This document shows, piece by piece, positions 15,001 through 27,100 of a DNA stretch of 64,000 nt; positions within the stretch are counted from its first letter, which is position 1, and the number at the start of each line of letters is the position of its first letter. Under the pieces are notes generated by a model. It worked only from the letters and a program-made list of their open reading frames with translations. It ran no database searches and was not told where the DNA came from. Position numbers and translations under genes: made by a program. Origin of the DNA: Spisula solida (taxonomy: Eukaryota; Mollusca; Bivalvia; Venerida; Mactridae); assembly GCA_947247005.1 (NCBI GenBank), contig OX365948.1, positions 39,188,601-39,252,600 of the forward strand, written 5' to 3'.

Positions 15001-18000
15001 GAGCGGTATCATTTGTCCCTGCTTGTTGCACAGCATAAAACAAGGTGCATTTGGTGTATATATAATAATTGTGTTTTTTACATGTTAATATATGCAAGAA
15101 AACGTCCAAAAACCAAGTCTTACAGCTGACCGAATTTGAAAACGAGTATGGCAGCCACTGTACACTTGACATATTTATTGGTAGAATTATTCATTGGGGA
15201 TTTAATATTGTCGTTGTTTAGGTTATCCAGAACATATTAATGATATTACAGTACCTGATATTAATAACCATTGCGTAACAACGATGCATGTTTACAATTC
15301 ATAACCTCAATAATAACGTGTTCATTTCAGATAACCCTAGCAGTGCGTTCCATCTTGATGCAAAATTTGTTAACAGCTCTGCAGTTTCTGCAGAAATGTA
15401 CCATGTGACAAGACGGCAAAGAACCACAGATGCATTGCTTGCATTGAGACTCAACACATCTACACTTTTACACAGCAGAATTCATTGGAGACCAGAATTA
15501 ATCAACGATCTCAAGGTAAATATATGCCCGGAAGTTCCATTTATTCAAAGTTTATATTTTATAGTCAATTATAACTTACAAAATATGTCGATGTTGACCG
15601 AAATGGAGTGTCCTGATCGATCACTTATTCTCAATTTCTCTATTTGTAAGAATAAGAAATGAACACGGTTAGCACTTTTGTAGAGAAGTGTTTAGACTAG
15701 GTATAATGTTCACTGTGAACATACATGTATTTTTGTACAGAATTGCCGCATGAATGGCACGATGCTATGTCTACCATTTCAATATTTCGATAACATTGGC
15801 TTTACAATTTGTAACCATTTTGACAAAAAAAGAGATAGATTTCCGTTCTAATCGACGGAATGTAATATTCCTTATAGAGTCCGTCATGTTGAATACTATT
15901 ATTTTCAGACATTCTACTCCAACAAGGCTCGTTCGTACAGTTATAAAGTGAACAACGCAGTGAATGTTGTTGTAGCATCATTGGACAGTGAGCTGTCCCT
16001 GAAAAGTCGATTGATTACAAGATCCTTGCTACAAGAATTGAAGCCCATCACCGATACATTCATTAACATGTATAATAACAATGAATATCATGTGAGAGAT
16101 GTTGCAGATATGGCATCTGACAAACTTAGTATACTTATGTAAGTAATATTTTATTTCAGTTCAACCATATCATTTCAATAGATATTTTGATCAGTTGTTT
16201 CTCAATAACTAATTATTGTTCCATATGTATTTAAAATTCATTTTCAGTAAATACTAACCCAGTATGTATTGGTTCCAGGTTGAAAGTCGAGGAAATATGT
16301 GAGATGACCGAAGACTACATGCAACCATTAGCAGAAAAAGTGAACGTAATATTATCAAATTATGCTAGCAGTTACAGAAACCATATGGAGGTATTGATAC
16401 AACAATTTTACAATTAACTATTAACATTATTTTCTTTGGTCTTCAAATGTTGTCCATATTGAAGCTATTCAACCATATTTGAAAGTCATCAGTAGATTAG
16501 AGATAGTTTATCCTCGTAGCTTTTAGTTCCAAGCTTGTTCAGAATTACGCTTATGTTATTTATAGATTAATTTAAAAAAAAATTATATGATGTAAATCAC
16601 ATTTCAGACTGCTGCCGCTAAATTGTATGAACGTTCAAATATATATGGAGGACTATACAGGAACTATACAGGTTGGTAGAACATGAATACCTATTTGCTT
16701 ACTTACCCACAATTATATACTGTAACAGTATTTTACTATATGATTATTACATAATGTATATTACAATATAATGAGACAGGAAATAACTTTGCTGATAAAA
16801 AGTAGCAAAATATATAAAAAATATAAATAAAATGTTCATAAATAATAAATAATGTTAAATAATGGACAATTAAACTATTATTTTCCTTTCATACTACAGA
16901 TTATGTGTACGAAATGAGTCCATCTGTAGGAAGCATGATGAGTGACAACTACAATAAATATATCAATCAAATGGATGTTTCAACAGTTACCAATATGTAC
17001 ACATCAACAATGTCTGGCGCAAAAACAGTCATGAATAACGGACTTGGTGTATTGAAATCAAACAGAATATACCAACAGGTAAATACCGTGATAGAAAAAT
17101 TATATGTTCTTATGTTTGTATTTCAACAAATATGCTGAGTAATTCATGATAATTCGATTACGAAGATGTTTAGATAGTTCTTTGCATGAATCCTCTTTAA
17201 AAAATACCACTACTGAATGAAGATTTATTAAATAACATAGTGTACATACTTCCGATAACAATAGGCTGAATACACTACGTTTTGTTAACATATATTTCAC
17301 TCTGTTTAGGGAGAAAACGCCTACAAATTTTGGGAAATTAGAGAAAATATCGACATGGTTGCAGAGGGAATTGCTAACTGGATAATACAAGAAGTCGAGA
17401 AAGAGCTTGCAGATATCAAGACAACAGTTTTGAATACACTTCAATCCAAAATCACAGTAATGGACATTGAACATGGCGAAATTCAAACTGAAATGAATCT
17501 TCCAATCCCATTAAAGTCTCTGGATGCTTTGCCGAAGACTGACATCGACTACATGCCTTACGTGACAAAGGTCCAAAGGCTCATACCAGAAATGCCATCA
17601 CTTTCAATTCCTTCTGTACTTCTTCCACCATTTGAAGGTAATACTGTTGTTTATAAAATAATTCATATTTCTAAAAGGTAATAAACGTACTTAGTACTTT
17701 TTGGTCAGTATTAAAAATACTGAAATAATAACTCTGATTCTGGTTGTTGAGTCTTATATTATTTACTATGTAACCAGGTGTAACGAGTTATACTTACATG
17801 TATCTCTAACTCAAAATATATTTCAGTTTCCATATTCGTTTTAAATAAGTATATGAATATAATGCTGTACATGTTGTAATTGCTAAACCCAATTTCAATT
17901 ATAATAATTGTTTGCCTTTCTTGTAGGTGTAGCAAAAATCCAGGGTAATACAATTACAACGTTTGACGGTCTCAGCTTCAACCTAGAGAGTAGTTGTACA

Positions 18001-18642
18001 TACCTCTTAGCTCGTGACAATACTGACTACAACTTTACTGTTGTCCTACACAAGAACGAGAACAATAAAACCTTAGCTATTGTTGCTGATGGAAAGACAG
18101 TTAATATCTACTCAAATGGAATGGTAAGTAATCAGTTATGTAATTGTATTGTAATTTATTACAAATAATGTTATCGTAAATAATATATAACACATATTGT
18201 GATTCCATGCGTTGATAACGTAGACTACTTGACATTGTATCCATAAAAAATTTGAATCCATTTATAGCAAAACATAATAATGTTAAGTGTAAAATTTACA
18301 ATTTATTTTTTAATCATTATTGGTGTTTATTTACATCTTTTACAGGTTGGCATCAATGGTCAAATCATGGAGTTACCAGTTGTACTTAAGGATACTATTG
18401 CTACATCTCTGGATGGACGTGTCAGTGTTAGTGTAGCTGGACATGTCGCTGTTGAATTCTATCCTGATCAAGATCTCTACGTTGTCAAGCTCAATGGTTT
18501 TTATTATGGCAAGACCAATGGACTTTTTGGTTCCTATGACAACGAGCCTTCCAATGATATGTTGACATCATATGGAAAACAAACCAAATCTGTTGATAGA
18601 TATGCCAGGACATGGGATGTTGGCACCGCGAAATGTGCATAA
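1..18642 (+). CDS. Large lipid transfer protein (apolipophorin/apoB-like), 3' part, 20 exons
   Basis: Secreted lipid-carrier protein of the LLTP superfamily (apolipophorin, apoB, vitellogenin); the family packages lipid into circulating lipoprotein particles. Exons with GT-AG borders: 1-80, 271-614, 919-1101, 1230-1494, 1790-1937, 2079-2336, 2800-3057, 3192-3432, 3617-3833, 4213-13704, 13939-14277, 14703-14868, 15331-15515, 15909-16138, 16279-16390, 16608-16671, 16900-17078, 17310-17637, 17927-18123, 18346-18642. From base 3 they sum to 13,581 nt, divisible by three: 4,526 residues plus stop, with all junction phases agreeing. Order: end of the N-terminal lipid module, DUF1943-like, DUF1081-like, a very long beta-repeat region, a helical segment, VWD. 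The start codon, signal peptide and most of the vitellogenin-N domain lie upstream of the window. The donor after 16671 (gttggt) is weak but is the only one that keeps frame. Apolipophorin or apoB-like is favoured over vitellogenin because of DUF1081 and the length. Confidence 0.93.
271..1494 (+). other. DUF1943/DUF1081-like region of the lipid transfer protein
   Basis: Exons 2-4 encode the conserved core that follows the N-terminal lipid-transfer module. VVPTSSGFPLKL at about 469-510 matches the DUF1943 style (polar, P-T-S-x-G-x-P-L). Exon 4 carries the DUF1081 signature: CTGDKM, LEICGEVTFPN and APYFPMTGPV, as known from apolipophorins. These motifs fix family membership. They also show that the window opens roughly at the junction between the N-terminal domain and the open beta-sheet region. 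Further on, exon 8 (3192-3432) contains RRGR and RIAR, which fit the minimal RxxR convertase pattern. Insect apolipophorin precursors are furin-cleaved, but nearer the N-terminus, so cleavage here is speculative. Confidence 0.85.
4213..13704 (+). repeat. Single 9.5-kb exon encoding ~50-55-residue degenerate repeats
   Basis: Exon 10 of the lipid transfer protein is an uninterrupted 3,164-codon reading frame (9,492 nt, phase 0 at both ends). From about 6.5 to 13.1 kb the protein is a chain of similar units. Each starts with a TPF, SPL or TPY-type turn, then an alternating hydrophobic strand, then HxGxLxxF or a variant, a polar strand with N-G-K, and another strand before the next T/S-P. I recognise roughly 35-40 units; the first third is more diverged. 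Alternating polar and apolar residues suit the amphipathic beta-strand belt known for apoB. Cysteine is scarce. Human APOB also encodes much of its beta region in one oversized exon, so the gene architecture may be ancient or convergent. Confidence 0.85.
15909..17637 (+). other. Helix-rich segment between beta-repeats and VWD
   Basis: Exons 14-18 encode about 300 residues unlike the repeats before them. They have heptad-like runs of Leu, Val, Ile and Met with charged residues (for example LITRSLLQELKPITDTF and EVEKELADIKTTVLNTL), several Tyr/Asn-rich helices, then a Pro-rich linker (IPSVLLPPFEG) leading into the VWD exon. I infer amphipathic helices that could contact the lipid surface. The small exons (64 to 328 nt) contrast with the giant exon upstream. 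No specific domain is recognised. Confidence 0.6.
17927..18642 (+). other. C-terminal VWD domain of the lipid transfer protein
   Basis: The last two exons (17927-18123 and 18346-18642) encode a von Willebrand factor type D module. It opens with ITTFDGLSFNLESSCTYLL, continues through a strand-rich middle (VAVEFYPDQDLYVVKLNG) and has the closing motif GLFGSYDNEPSNDM. In cysteine-rich VWD domains this motif is usually GLCGNYNG; here the Cys is Phe, as is common in lipoprotein-type VWDs. Only two cysteines remain in the module (after the SS, and in the final AKCA). The protein ends about 30 residues after this motif, so there is no long C-terminal tail. Confidence 0.9.
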
Positions 18643-18892
18643 ATCCAACTGACCTACTAAATCCGAACATTCGAACCAACATGATTAAACCCTTCTAGTT
18701 TTTTATGTGATTAATATTGCAATTTAGGTACAACAACATTTGTGGTTATGTAAATATTAAACTGAGAAATGGATAATAACAGAATTATAGTGAAATAGAC
18801 AAATATTGCATCAAGGGATTAGAACTCGATTTCAGAACGTATGCATATTTGTAATATGAAAATTTTTGTATAACCATGATATAATTGCTTCA

Positions 18893-18898
18893 AATAAA
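18893..18898 (+). terminator. Polyadenylation signal of the lipid transfer protein gene
   Basis: AATAAA lies about 250 nt after the stop codon, in an AT-rich 3' UTR with no competing earlier canonical signal that I noticed. Confidence 0.65.
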
Positions 18899-19796
18899 GC
18901 CAATGAAAGCATATATATGTTTTAATATATTATATCTAATGTTCAGTATTCGGTAGGTTGATGAAAATGCGTACACATAAAGACATACAAAATATACTAC
19001 AAGTATAATCCAACAGAACACATCAAACATAGTTGAGATTACAACGCAATTAGACTTGGGTTCATATATCGAAATCCTGTTTTGCCATATGTATACATCT
19101 TATATGGTGTATGAAGTTTCCAGGGTACTGTTTTATTAATGTATTTATGCAAACGTAAAGTGACGCTAAATTTATAGCTCGTATATTTGAACTGAACTGA
19201 TTACATATTACAGTCATAAACATCTCTGTAATTTAATATGCGGTTTCAAAGCACTATGAAGAATTTAAACTTCGTTCCAAGACCATTTTACCACAAACTG
19301 TAGTTGTCAAAGAATCTTAAAGATTAGTAAATAATGCGTTGGATTCAAAACTTGTATAGGCACGTTAATAAAATAGTTTCTTTGTTAATCAATAAGATAG
19401 ACGTTCTCGCATCGCATACTCTCATAATTACAAAGAAACTGTATTTCCTGTTTTGGAAACACAACCATTACGTAATTATATGAAGACGCAATTGTAAAAT
19501 ATAATCACAACTATTGACGACACACGATTATTACAAGATTCCAATAAAAGGAATAATGCGGAGAAATCAGCACACAACATATTAAGCAGGATCTGCAATG
19601 AGTAACAGTTTATTTGTGCAAGTGGATGGCAAATAGTCGGTGGAATATCTCCTATAGCATAAGAAGACAACCATAGGTGTGAATTATAGGCCAAGACAAA
19701 ACATGAATTTATACTAGAGGGTGGATTAAAGGCCAAGACAAAAACCTGATTTTTTAAAACTGCATAAACGCCTTCGTTGGCAATAGCTACATGTAG

Positions 19797-19995
19797 CTAC
19801 TACCAATCAAAATACAACCATAAATGTTCATGAATACAATCAACCAAGCTCCTGATCGTCTAGACTATCAGGTACATATCACTCCAGAAAGATGCTTCGA
19901 CGTGCTGATACAACGTCCAGTATAGTCATTTATAAACACATTAATGACAGTCAGAGTATGGCTTCTCCGTTGGATTTGTTTAGGCACCAACACTG
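19797..19995 (+). repeat. Dispersed repeat module D, partial copy 1
   Basis: It contains aaccataaatgttcatgaat, followed by 'caaccaagctcctgatcgtc' and 'agatgcttcgacgtgctgat'. Near-identical runs recur at about 22745-22930, 21650-21740 and 63695-63745. Non-coding and unclassified. Confidence 0.65.
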
Positions 19996-19999
19996 CCTC

Positions 20000-20760
20000 G
20001 CAATTTTGAACAATGATTGAAATGCTTCTACAAGGGTTCGGTAACGTATGTGCTGACGTTTGAGTGATGTATTTAAGCCGTCCTTGAAACATTGTGTTCT
20101 ATTCGCCAATACTTCTGGAAAATGTCCCATAGAGAAGCATTATTATCTTAAATTTTATTTTCCCAGAATGAAACTTCACTTTGAAGATGATGTTTTTGTA
20201 TTCGAATGCGTAATAAAAATGTCTGATATCTGAATGGCGAACACTCTACTGTTGAAAAAGTGCTGCTTCATCAATATTATAAATTGCGTGTAAGAACGGT
20301 AGGTATCGTGCTAGAACATATTATTGAGCCAGTCCCTGTGTTCTATGACTGTTTCTGGCAGAATTCCCCTGGAAATTCATCTTGTCAAACAAGTTTCCTT
20401 AACTGTAGGAAATGAATACTTATGTAATTCGTGTAACCTTGGTTTTTTATGACAATAGTAGTATCGTACCTTTTGAACATCTTTGAAAAATTGTCTTTTA
20501 CAAGTATGCACCAATCTTTCCTTCAAATTGTAATAGCAAAAACTCTTTATGCTGAACATGGTAGGTTTTACAAAGACAATTTAATCCGGTGTATTATCCT
20601 TTGTATTGCGTATGTTATATGCTTGCAATGAATTAAAGGCAAATCATAACGAATTTCGTTATTGTGAAATATCATAAAGAAGGTATATTTCAGAAACAAT
20701 CGATTATACACAAAAACTAAACATTGATCAAATGTATAAATGAACACTTAGGATTACGCA
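20000..20760 (+). repeat. Dispersed repeat module A, copy 1
   Basis: It shares long collinear stretches with 57230-57870 and 61915-62490. Shared runs include gaaacttcactttgaa, aaattgcgtgtaagaa, 'ctagaacatattattgag', 'ccctgtgttctatgactgtt', gacaatttaatccggtg and caatcgattatac. No open reading frame is shared among the copies, so it is a non-coding interspersed repeat of at least 0.6 kb. Confidence 0.7.
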
Positions 20761-21444
20761 GTTGTGCAATTGAAGGTCTTTAACACTGAACACGAATACT
20801 ACACACATCTATTTCAATGCTGGTTTGAACAATCTTCAACTGCATTTCGATTTCTTGAAGTATACTGTATCTATATTATATGAGTATACATTTGTGTTAA
20901 ATTATTTTAGCCGCCTGTGCAACGTATACAAAAAATGTGTATGCTATTGATATTATGCTTTGTTATGCTGTCTGTTACGTTTGATGCTATATAAGGTTAA
21001 TATATAAGGAGAATATTTGGATGTTATTGGATACCAGCTTTATAGTTGTTTAATAGAGAACCACGACCTCTTGTAAATGGCCGTATTTGCTATCGGTGAA
21101 TAGTCTTTGGTTATCTAAAATCATGTGTTGATGTGTGTTCCCTGAGAAAGGAGCATATTATCATGACCAGCCAGTCATTGATACAGGCCTGTAGCCTAAC
21201 CGACTTCTGGTTTCAAAACGATCAAATTACAATGCATCTAATAAAATTCCAATATGCTCTGTACTGTGTGTTTATCTATTAAACCGGTGTAGCAAAAATG
21301 GTCTTTCATTTTTGAATACTAGTATATCTTATTGCAGCTTTAAACAAAGTATTTTTAATTGTGCTTATAATATGGTGGTCACCAAAGATAATGACTGACT
21401 AGTTTTGGCAATAAATTTACAGCAGATATTCAATTATAACACAT

Positions 21445-22010
21445 TTGCTGTCCAAACTGAAGAAAATGGGAGGAAACCCAGCATTAAATTTACACAAGTC
21501 ATCAGTATGTCTGTATCTAATCTTTTTCCTTCCTCTTTTCACAGTTACTTTGTTTTATCTGAAAAAGAATGCATATCGAGCTTGGAACAAAGGCGCAATT
21601 ACAGTCACAGTTATGTGCTACTTATACCATCTACAATTTTTAATGCATCCATAAATGTTCATCAACAGAATCAACCAATCTTCCAATCGTCTAGACACTC
21701 TGGTATATACCAACCACTCAGATGCTTCGGGGTGCTGTTGTAACGCCCAATACTATAATAAATTTACACATAAACGGCAGCGAGGTTAAGATTGAGTATT
21801 ACTTTAGGGACTTTATTTCTTCAAGCTGCATCACTTCGGTCTGCTACTAAAACCTTATGTTGTCGAGACTGGCGGCAATCACCGTGACGGAAGGGAGATA
21901 TTTTTTCACTTACTGACGAGTCGAAACAGTGTATCTTTCATACTAGCGACATTCATGTCTAACAACCTTCGGACGCTAATCAATGTTGATTTTAACGCAT
22001 AACAAAAGGG
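21445..22010 (+). repeat. Dispersed repeat module D, copy 2
   Basis: Collinear with 22555-23300, 59840-60340 and 63540-64000. It has a gaggaaac..agca start, a 'ccttcctc' run, ccataaatgttcatcaac, a cggcagc..agattgagtat segment shared with copy 4, a 'gacggaaggga' segment and an ending near 'ttgattttaacgcat'. Overlapping reading frames here are not conserved between copies. Confidence 0.65.
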
Positions 22011-22554
22011 AAGTAAATAATTCGAAATACTCATGTTTAAGTTGAGAAATTATATCCCGCCAAGGCGTCTACTTATTCATTGACTTCATGTTTTTGCCTA
22101 CCGATAATATCGCCAATCCTTCTTCAACGTGTCGAATGTCTGAAAAGCACATTCAGCAGACACATTTGATACGTAGCAATCAACGTTGACAACGGCGATA
22201 TTTCAACATTGCTTTGTTTAGCGACATTACATAATGTTCTTTTCTCAGATTTGATTTCTTACGGATTGGCTTTACCATCCGAAACAACCATAAGGAACAG
22301 GACAGGAAACGAAGAAGTCAACAGAACAAACAAAGCACGAGAAGCACAACAACACAAAGGAAAAAAATAACACAAATCAAAAGCAACATTAAGGAAAAAG
22401 TATATACATTTATACTAAGAGGCAGCTGAATAAGAAGCGCGAATCACAAGGACAACCACACATCATACGGAAATTTCACAAATAAACATTCAATAGAAGC
22501 AGTACGTGTATATATGTTGTTTACAATTAAAGGCGGTCCTGTTTTGAGTATAAG

Positions 22555-23300
22555 TTACAACCTTGATAATACATTTGTTGTGCGGAGGAAACTCAGCAAT
22601 ACATTTACACATCTTTATTTATATATCTAGATTTCTTCCTTCCTCATTCCATAGATAGTTTACCCTCAGACAGTAATTGCCCTCCCAGTTTTTTATAAGC
22701 CGCAATAATAGTTGTAGTGGTCTGGTACAAATAGCTACTAACAATCCAAATACAACAATAAATGTTCATGAATACAATCAACCAATCTCCTGATCGTCTA
22801 GACTATCAGGTATAAATCACTCTAGAAAGATGCTTCAACGTGCTGATGCAACGCACAGTACGTATGGTCATTTCTAAACGCATTAACGACATTTAGATTA
22901 TGGCTTTTCCGTTTGATTTGTTTAGGCATCAACACACACTGTATTTAAGTTATGTTTCCCGACTGCAACTTTTTATCCTATGCTCCCAAGTCGAGACCTT
23001 GTGTCCTCCCTGTTTACACCATTTAAGTCAATATCAAATGGATGCCAATTAATGCTGATTTGTGCGCTTCACAAAAGTGATCAGTTTAATAGACAACACA
23101 CAACTTCGCCTACTCAAATGCTGAAATAAAGAAGTAGTATCTCGCAGAGATGCATTAGAGCCATGTTTTGGCGGAGAGATAATTTTACCAATCCTTCTTA
23201 TCGTGTCAAATGTAAATATACACTCGTTCGAAAGTCTTGACATGTTGCAATACAAAAGAGACAATGATGAGAATTTATTCTAACTAATACTTTCCACAAT
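22555..23300 (+). repeat. Dispersed repeat module D, copy 3
   Basis: The same module order as copy 2. Its distal part (gcttcacaaaagtgatcagt, tagacaacacacaa, then 'gtctcttttgtattgcaaca' on the opposite strand) matches 60060-60280. Copies 2 and 3 lie in direct orientation about 1.1 kb apart, suggesting local duplication. Confidence 0.6.
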
Positions 23301-23597
23301 ATGTTGTACAGCGGCATTATAATTTTTCATTTATATGATTTCTAACTTGTTGTCTTAACCATCCAAATGTTGTACCAGGTCCCAATTCTACGAAAAACCT
23401 TAAGTTATTGCTTTGCCAACAATGTTTGTTTTTTTATTATAACATGACCACAATTATCGTCTAGTGGTGTATATTACTCCTTGAAATCGTGTATTCAATG
23501 CTAAATAATAATATAGTAGGTGTTTTATGACTCTTTGTGAAATGCTCATGGTAATCCAGCAATAATGAATTTTGTACTTAACCTTGTTTGGTCGACT

Positions 23598-23825
23598 TTT
23601 AAGCTCACATGTCACACAGTGACAGGGGGCTTTTGTGATCACTCTTCGTCCGTCCTTCGTCTGTTCATAATTTACTTGTGTAGACAGTAGAGGTAATAAT
23701 TTTGAGCTAATCTTTATGAAACTTGGTCAATATGATTACCTTAACACAATCTATGTCATATTCGATATTGGGTCATCAGGGGTCAAAAACTAGGTCACTA
23801 GGTCAAATCAGTTTCAGATTCTTCG
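23598..23825 (-). repeat. Fragment of the 'ctcacctgtc' repeat family
   Basis: It begins ttttaagctcacatgtcaca, then tgacagggggcttttgtgat, an imperfect gtccgtcc run, and 'aaacttggtcaatatga' with 'gggtcatcaggggtcaaaaa'. These are reverse-complement counterparts of the right end and body of the larger element at 50415-52070. Confidence 0.6.
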
Positions 23826-24014
23826 GAGCTGTTTTTCTTTAAAATTAAAATATAGGCTCTATTTCATATTAGTAATGCTTCGTTCAGGTTCTCGGCCATT
23901 ACAAAACAAAGCATATCTGTCGTACTAGTACGATAGTTTATTTTCAAAAACAATAGACATATACAATCCATGAGTAAACGAGTGTTTAATATCATCTATT
24001 TGTGAGTGGCCATA

Positions 24015-24020
24015 TTTATT
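24015..24020 (-). terminator. Candidate polyadenylation signal of the lipase gene
   Basis: Plus-strand TTTATT reads AATAAA on the minus strand, about 170 nt downstream of the lipase stop codon. Confidence 0.5.
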
Positions 24021-24190
24021 ATTATCATTATAAATATTCTAACTAAAATTTCATTTCACAAAACTAATTTTAATGAAATATTTCAACACATATGAAAAAA
24101 ATGAAAACATTATGATATGATATGGGGTTCGGAAACTGTCAACTGTAAAATATTGCTGTCCTTTTGTACATTCGATTGAACGATCAATAA

Positions 24191-27100
24191 TTACACAATG
24201 TTATAAACACGTTTGATAAGTTCAATGACATCGTTATAGCAAGCAGTTGGCCCATTCATAGCCCATGCGAAATCTAGATGTTCCCAGTCTTTTATGATAG
24301 TGTGCTTAACAACGCGTGGTAACTCGGATACCAGCCTACTGACGTCACGTGGTACAGCTAGCCAATCAGCGCCTCCGGAATATAATGCTGTTGGAACGTC
24401 AACTCTCGATGGGATGTACTCAGGCGGTGTCGACTTAAAAAAAACAAGATAACTCGTCACAAAAGCAATGCACATAAGCCAAAATGCGCTATAGCGAACG
24501 TGCATCGTAATTATTTCGAAGCAAGTATACGTAGTACGGCTATTACATAGACTAGCACCTCAATTGGACGTGCTATTCTTATGATACAGTTATTAATTTA
24601 GACATTAATAAATGTTTTGACAAAACCAAAATTGTAACCATGTCAGTTGTAACGTCAATGAGAGAGAATTTCGATCTACATTAAAATTACAATACGGCAC
24701 GGCAAATGTATAAACGTACCTGATTATATTTGATCATGTTTTCTTTTGGTCCATAGTCAAACATACGGAACTTGCCAGAACGTATAGACTGAAATAAAGT
24801 AAAACGCATAATGATTGATATTGATAAAGCATGAGTAACATGTGGTTACTGACTACTAACTTTTCAATATCCACAGAGATGTATGATTGTAATACATCAG
24901 ATAAGGTCATACACAAAACATACAGAGATGTATAATTATAATACATATGATAAGGTCATACACAAAACATACAGAGATGTATAATTATAATACATATGAT
25001 AAGGTCATACACAAAACATACAGAGATGTATAATACAGAAGATAAGGTAACACACAGACAATACAGCTATGTATGATTATAATGCATCAGATAAGGTAAT
25101 ACACAGACAATACAGAGATGTATGCTAATAATACATCAGATAAGGTAATACACAGACAATACAGAAATGTATGCTTATAATACATCAGATAAGGTAATAC
25201 ACAGACAATACAGAGATGTATGCTTATAATACATCAGATAAGGTAATACACAGACAATACAGAAATGTATCATTATAATACATCAGAAAAGGTAATACAC
25301 AGACAATACGGCAGCGACCGCAGCGACTACACGCGGGAGCCAGACATATCTAACGTTCCATCGGTATCCACCAAAAGCCTATAATACCGCGACCGTGGCT
25401 CAGTGGTTAGGGCGTCCGCATTGGAAGCGGTAGATCAAAGGTTCGAATCCCGGCGGAAGCTTGGTTAGAACTGATGAGGTCGGTTGGTGAGCGGCCAGCT
25501 AGTTAAAGAATGGTTACCGTAGGCCCATCTCTGTCAGGCGCCCGGCAGTATGAGAAGGGATTAGGGAGGTACTGTACGCACGAAATATAGGTGTCTCATA
25601 AGTCAAATTGGCTGGTCCTTTCAATTGGGGTGACACTATAATAAACAAAAACTTAACCTTGACCTTTTATATATACATCGTCGGAACCCATGGTATCCTG
25701 TTCCGTTTTACTACAAAACTGGCATGAGCAATTACCTATATACTGAACATCACAATGAATGACACACTGCATGACTTTTGTAATTAGCATATTAACAAAA
25801 AAGACTGACAGAAAAATGCAAGTGCTGATAGAGCTACAGGAGCAATAACTTATGTCAATAAATTGGTCGAAGTCACACAGATAAATTTACGTTAACATTC
25901 AGTAAAGCTCAGCTAGAAAATGTTCGACTTGACCGAAATAACCGATGTGTTACGACTGATAATCTTGTATATTACCTGGGCATAATGTATTATATTCTTC
26001 ACAGAGGTTCCTGCTGGATCATGCGCCACATATATGGGAATACGACTCTGAAATGGATAAAAGGGAATTGTTATTTACAGTAAGTGCATTGTTCAAGTGT
26101 GTATCGTGATACTACTACTTAAAAGGCGGTTTGTATGCGGAACTCACTGAGTTCCATGCCAAAAGCGCATGTAGATGCCGTGGTGGTCGTATGGCGCGAC
26201 ATGCCGAAGCAACTTAAGGCAAATATTCCTTGCTTGGCGCTTACAATACTTTTATGGTGAATCCAGAACAGCTTGGTCCCTTGCCGGGATAATGACTGTG
26301 TCAGGGTAGACTTTTTATGATAGAAATACTGTCTGTGGAAAAAACCTAGTTGAACCCAAAATCTAATAACTAAGAAGGATATTGGTTTTAAAAAAAGATT
26401 GGTAGCACATGTAAGGTTAACATTTGAAACATCTATGAAATTCATCTCATCAGTGGTTTGGGAATAGGTAATTATAATTATGTAATATAATTTTAATCCA
26501 AAGTCGTCTCCTACATACCACGTTCATCTGGCGATAATCAAAACCACCAAAAATGAAGAGAATGTTCTCACATATGATATCCGAGATCTCGCGAGTACAT
26601 ATATCTTTGGCCAACCATTGAAATACCCAATCACTTGGCAGGAAATTGTTGTAACCGAATAGTTGGAAAAGGAACTGAAAGGTTAAACAAGTCATTAAGA
26701 ATTGCAAGCAATACAGAAGTCCCCTACCGGTTTTAAGCCATTTTCAATGTTTCTGTTGCCATAGCAACCACAATTTTGGTCGGAATCAACTATTTTTGGA
26801 CGTGCATTATCCCCTTATTGCCCCCTATCCACATACCATAAACCTAGCTTGGAGACTATTTGAGTTATGTAACGATCCAGATTTTTTGACGGTCGGACGG
26901 AAGTTCTCCCTGACTTGACGCTGTGGGTTTTTTTTTTTGTTCATCCTTTTGTTTTGTAAAACCCCATAAACAACAGTTTGCACCCCGTAAGCAACGGAAT
27001 GAATATAATCTAAATATAGCATATTGTTCCGCACCCCACAACTGTAAGTGGATGCGTACGGACGGGCGGACGGAGGCCAAACATTAAGTCCCCTCCGGTC

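Larger units (their letters stand above)
18900..24010. other. Intergenic region without a convincing gene, repeat-filled
   Basis: Between the two convergent genes I see only short unsupported reading frames. Much of the sequence recurs elsewhere in the window as two modules, listed separately as module A and module D. About 22.2-22.5 kb is A-rich with nothing recognisable. 23.3-23.6 kb shows nothing. Confidence 0.6.

Noticed and set aside
24860..25308. CRISPR-like array
   Set aside because: The repeat covers the full ~50-bp unit with no unique spacers, in animal intronic DNA.
25389..25462. tRNA gene
   Set aside because: A and B boxes are present, but the T-stem and acceptor stem have several mismatches and a SINE body follows.
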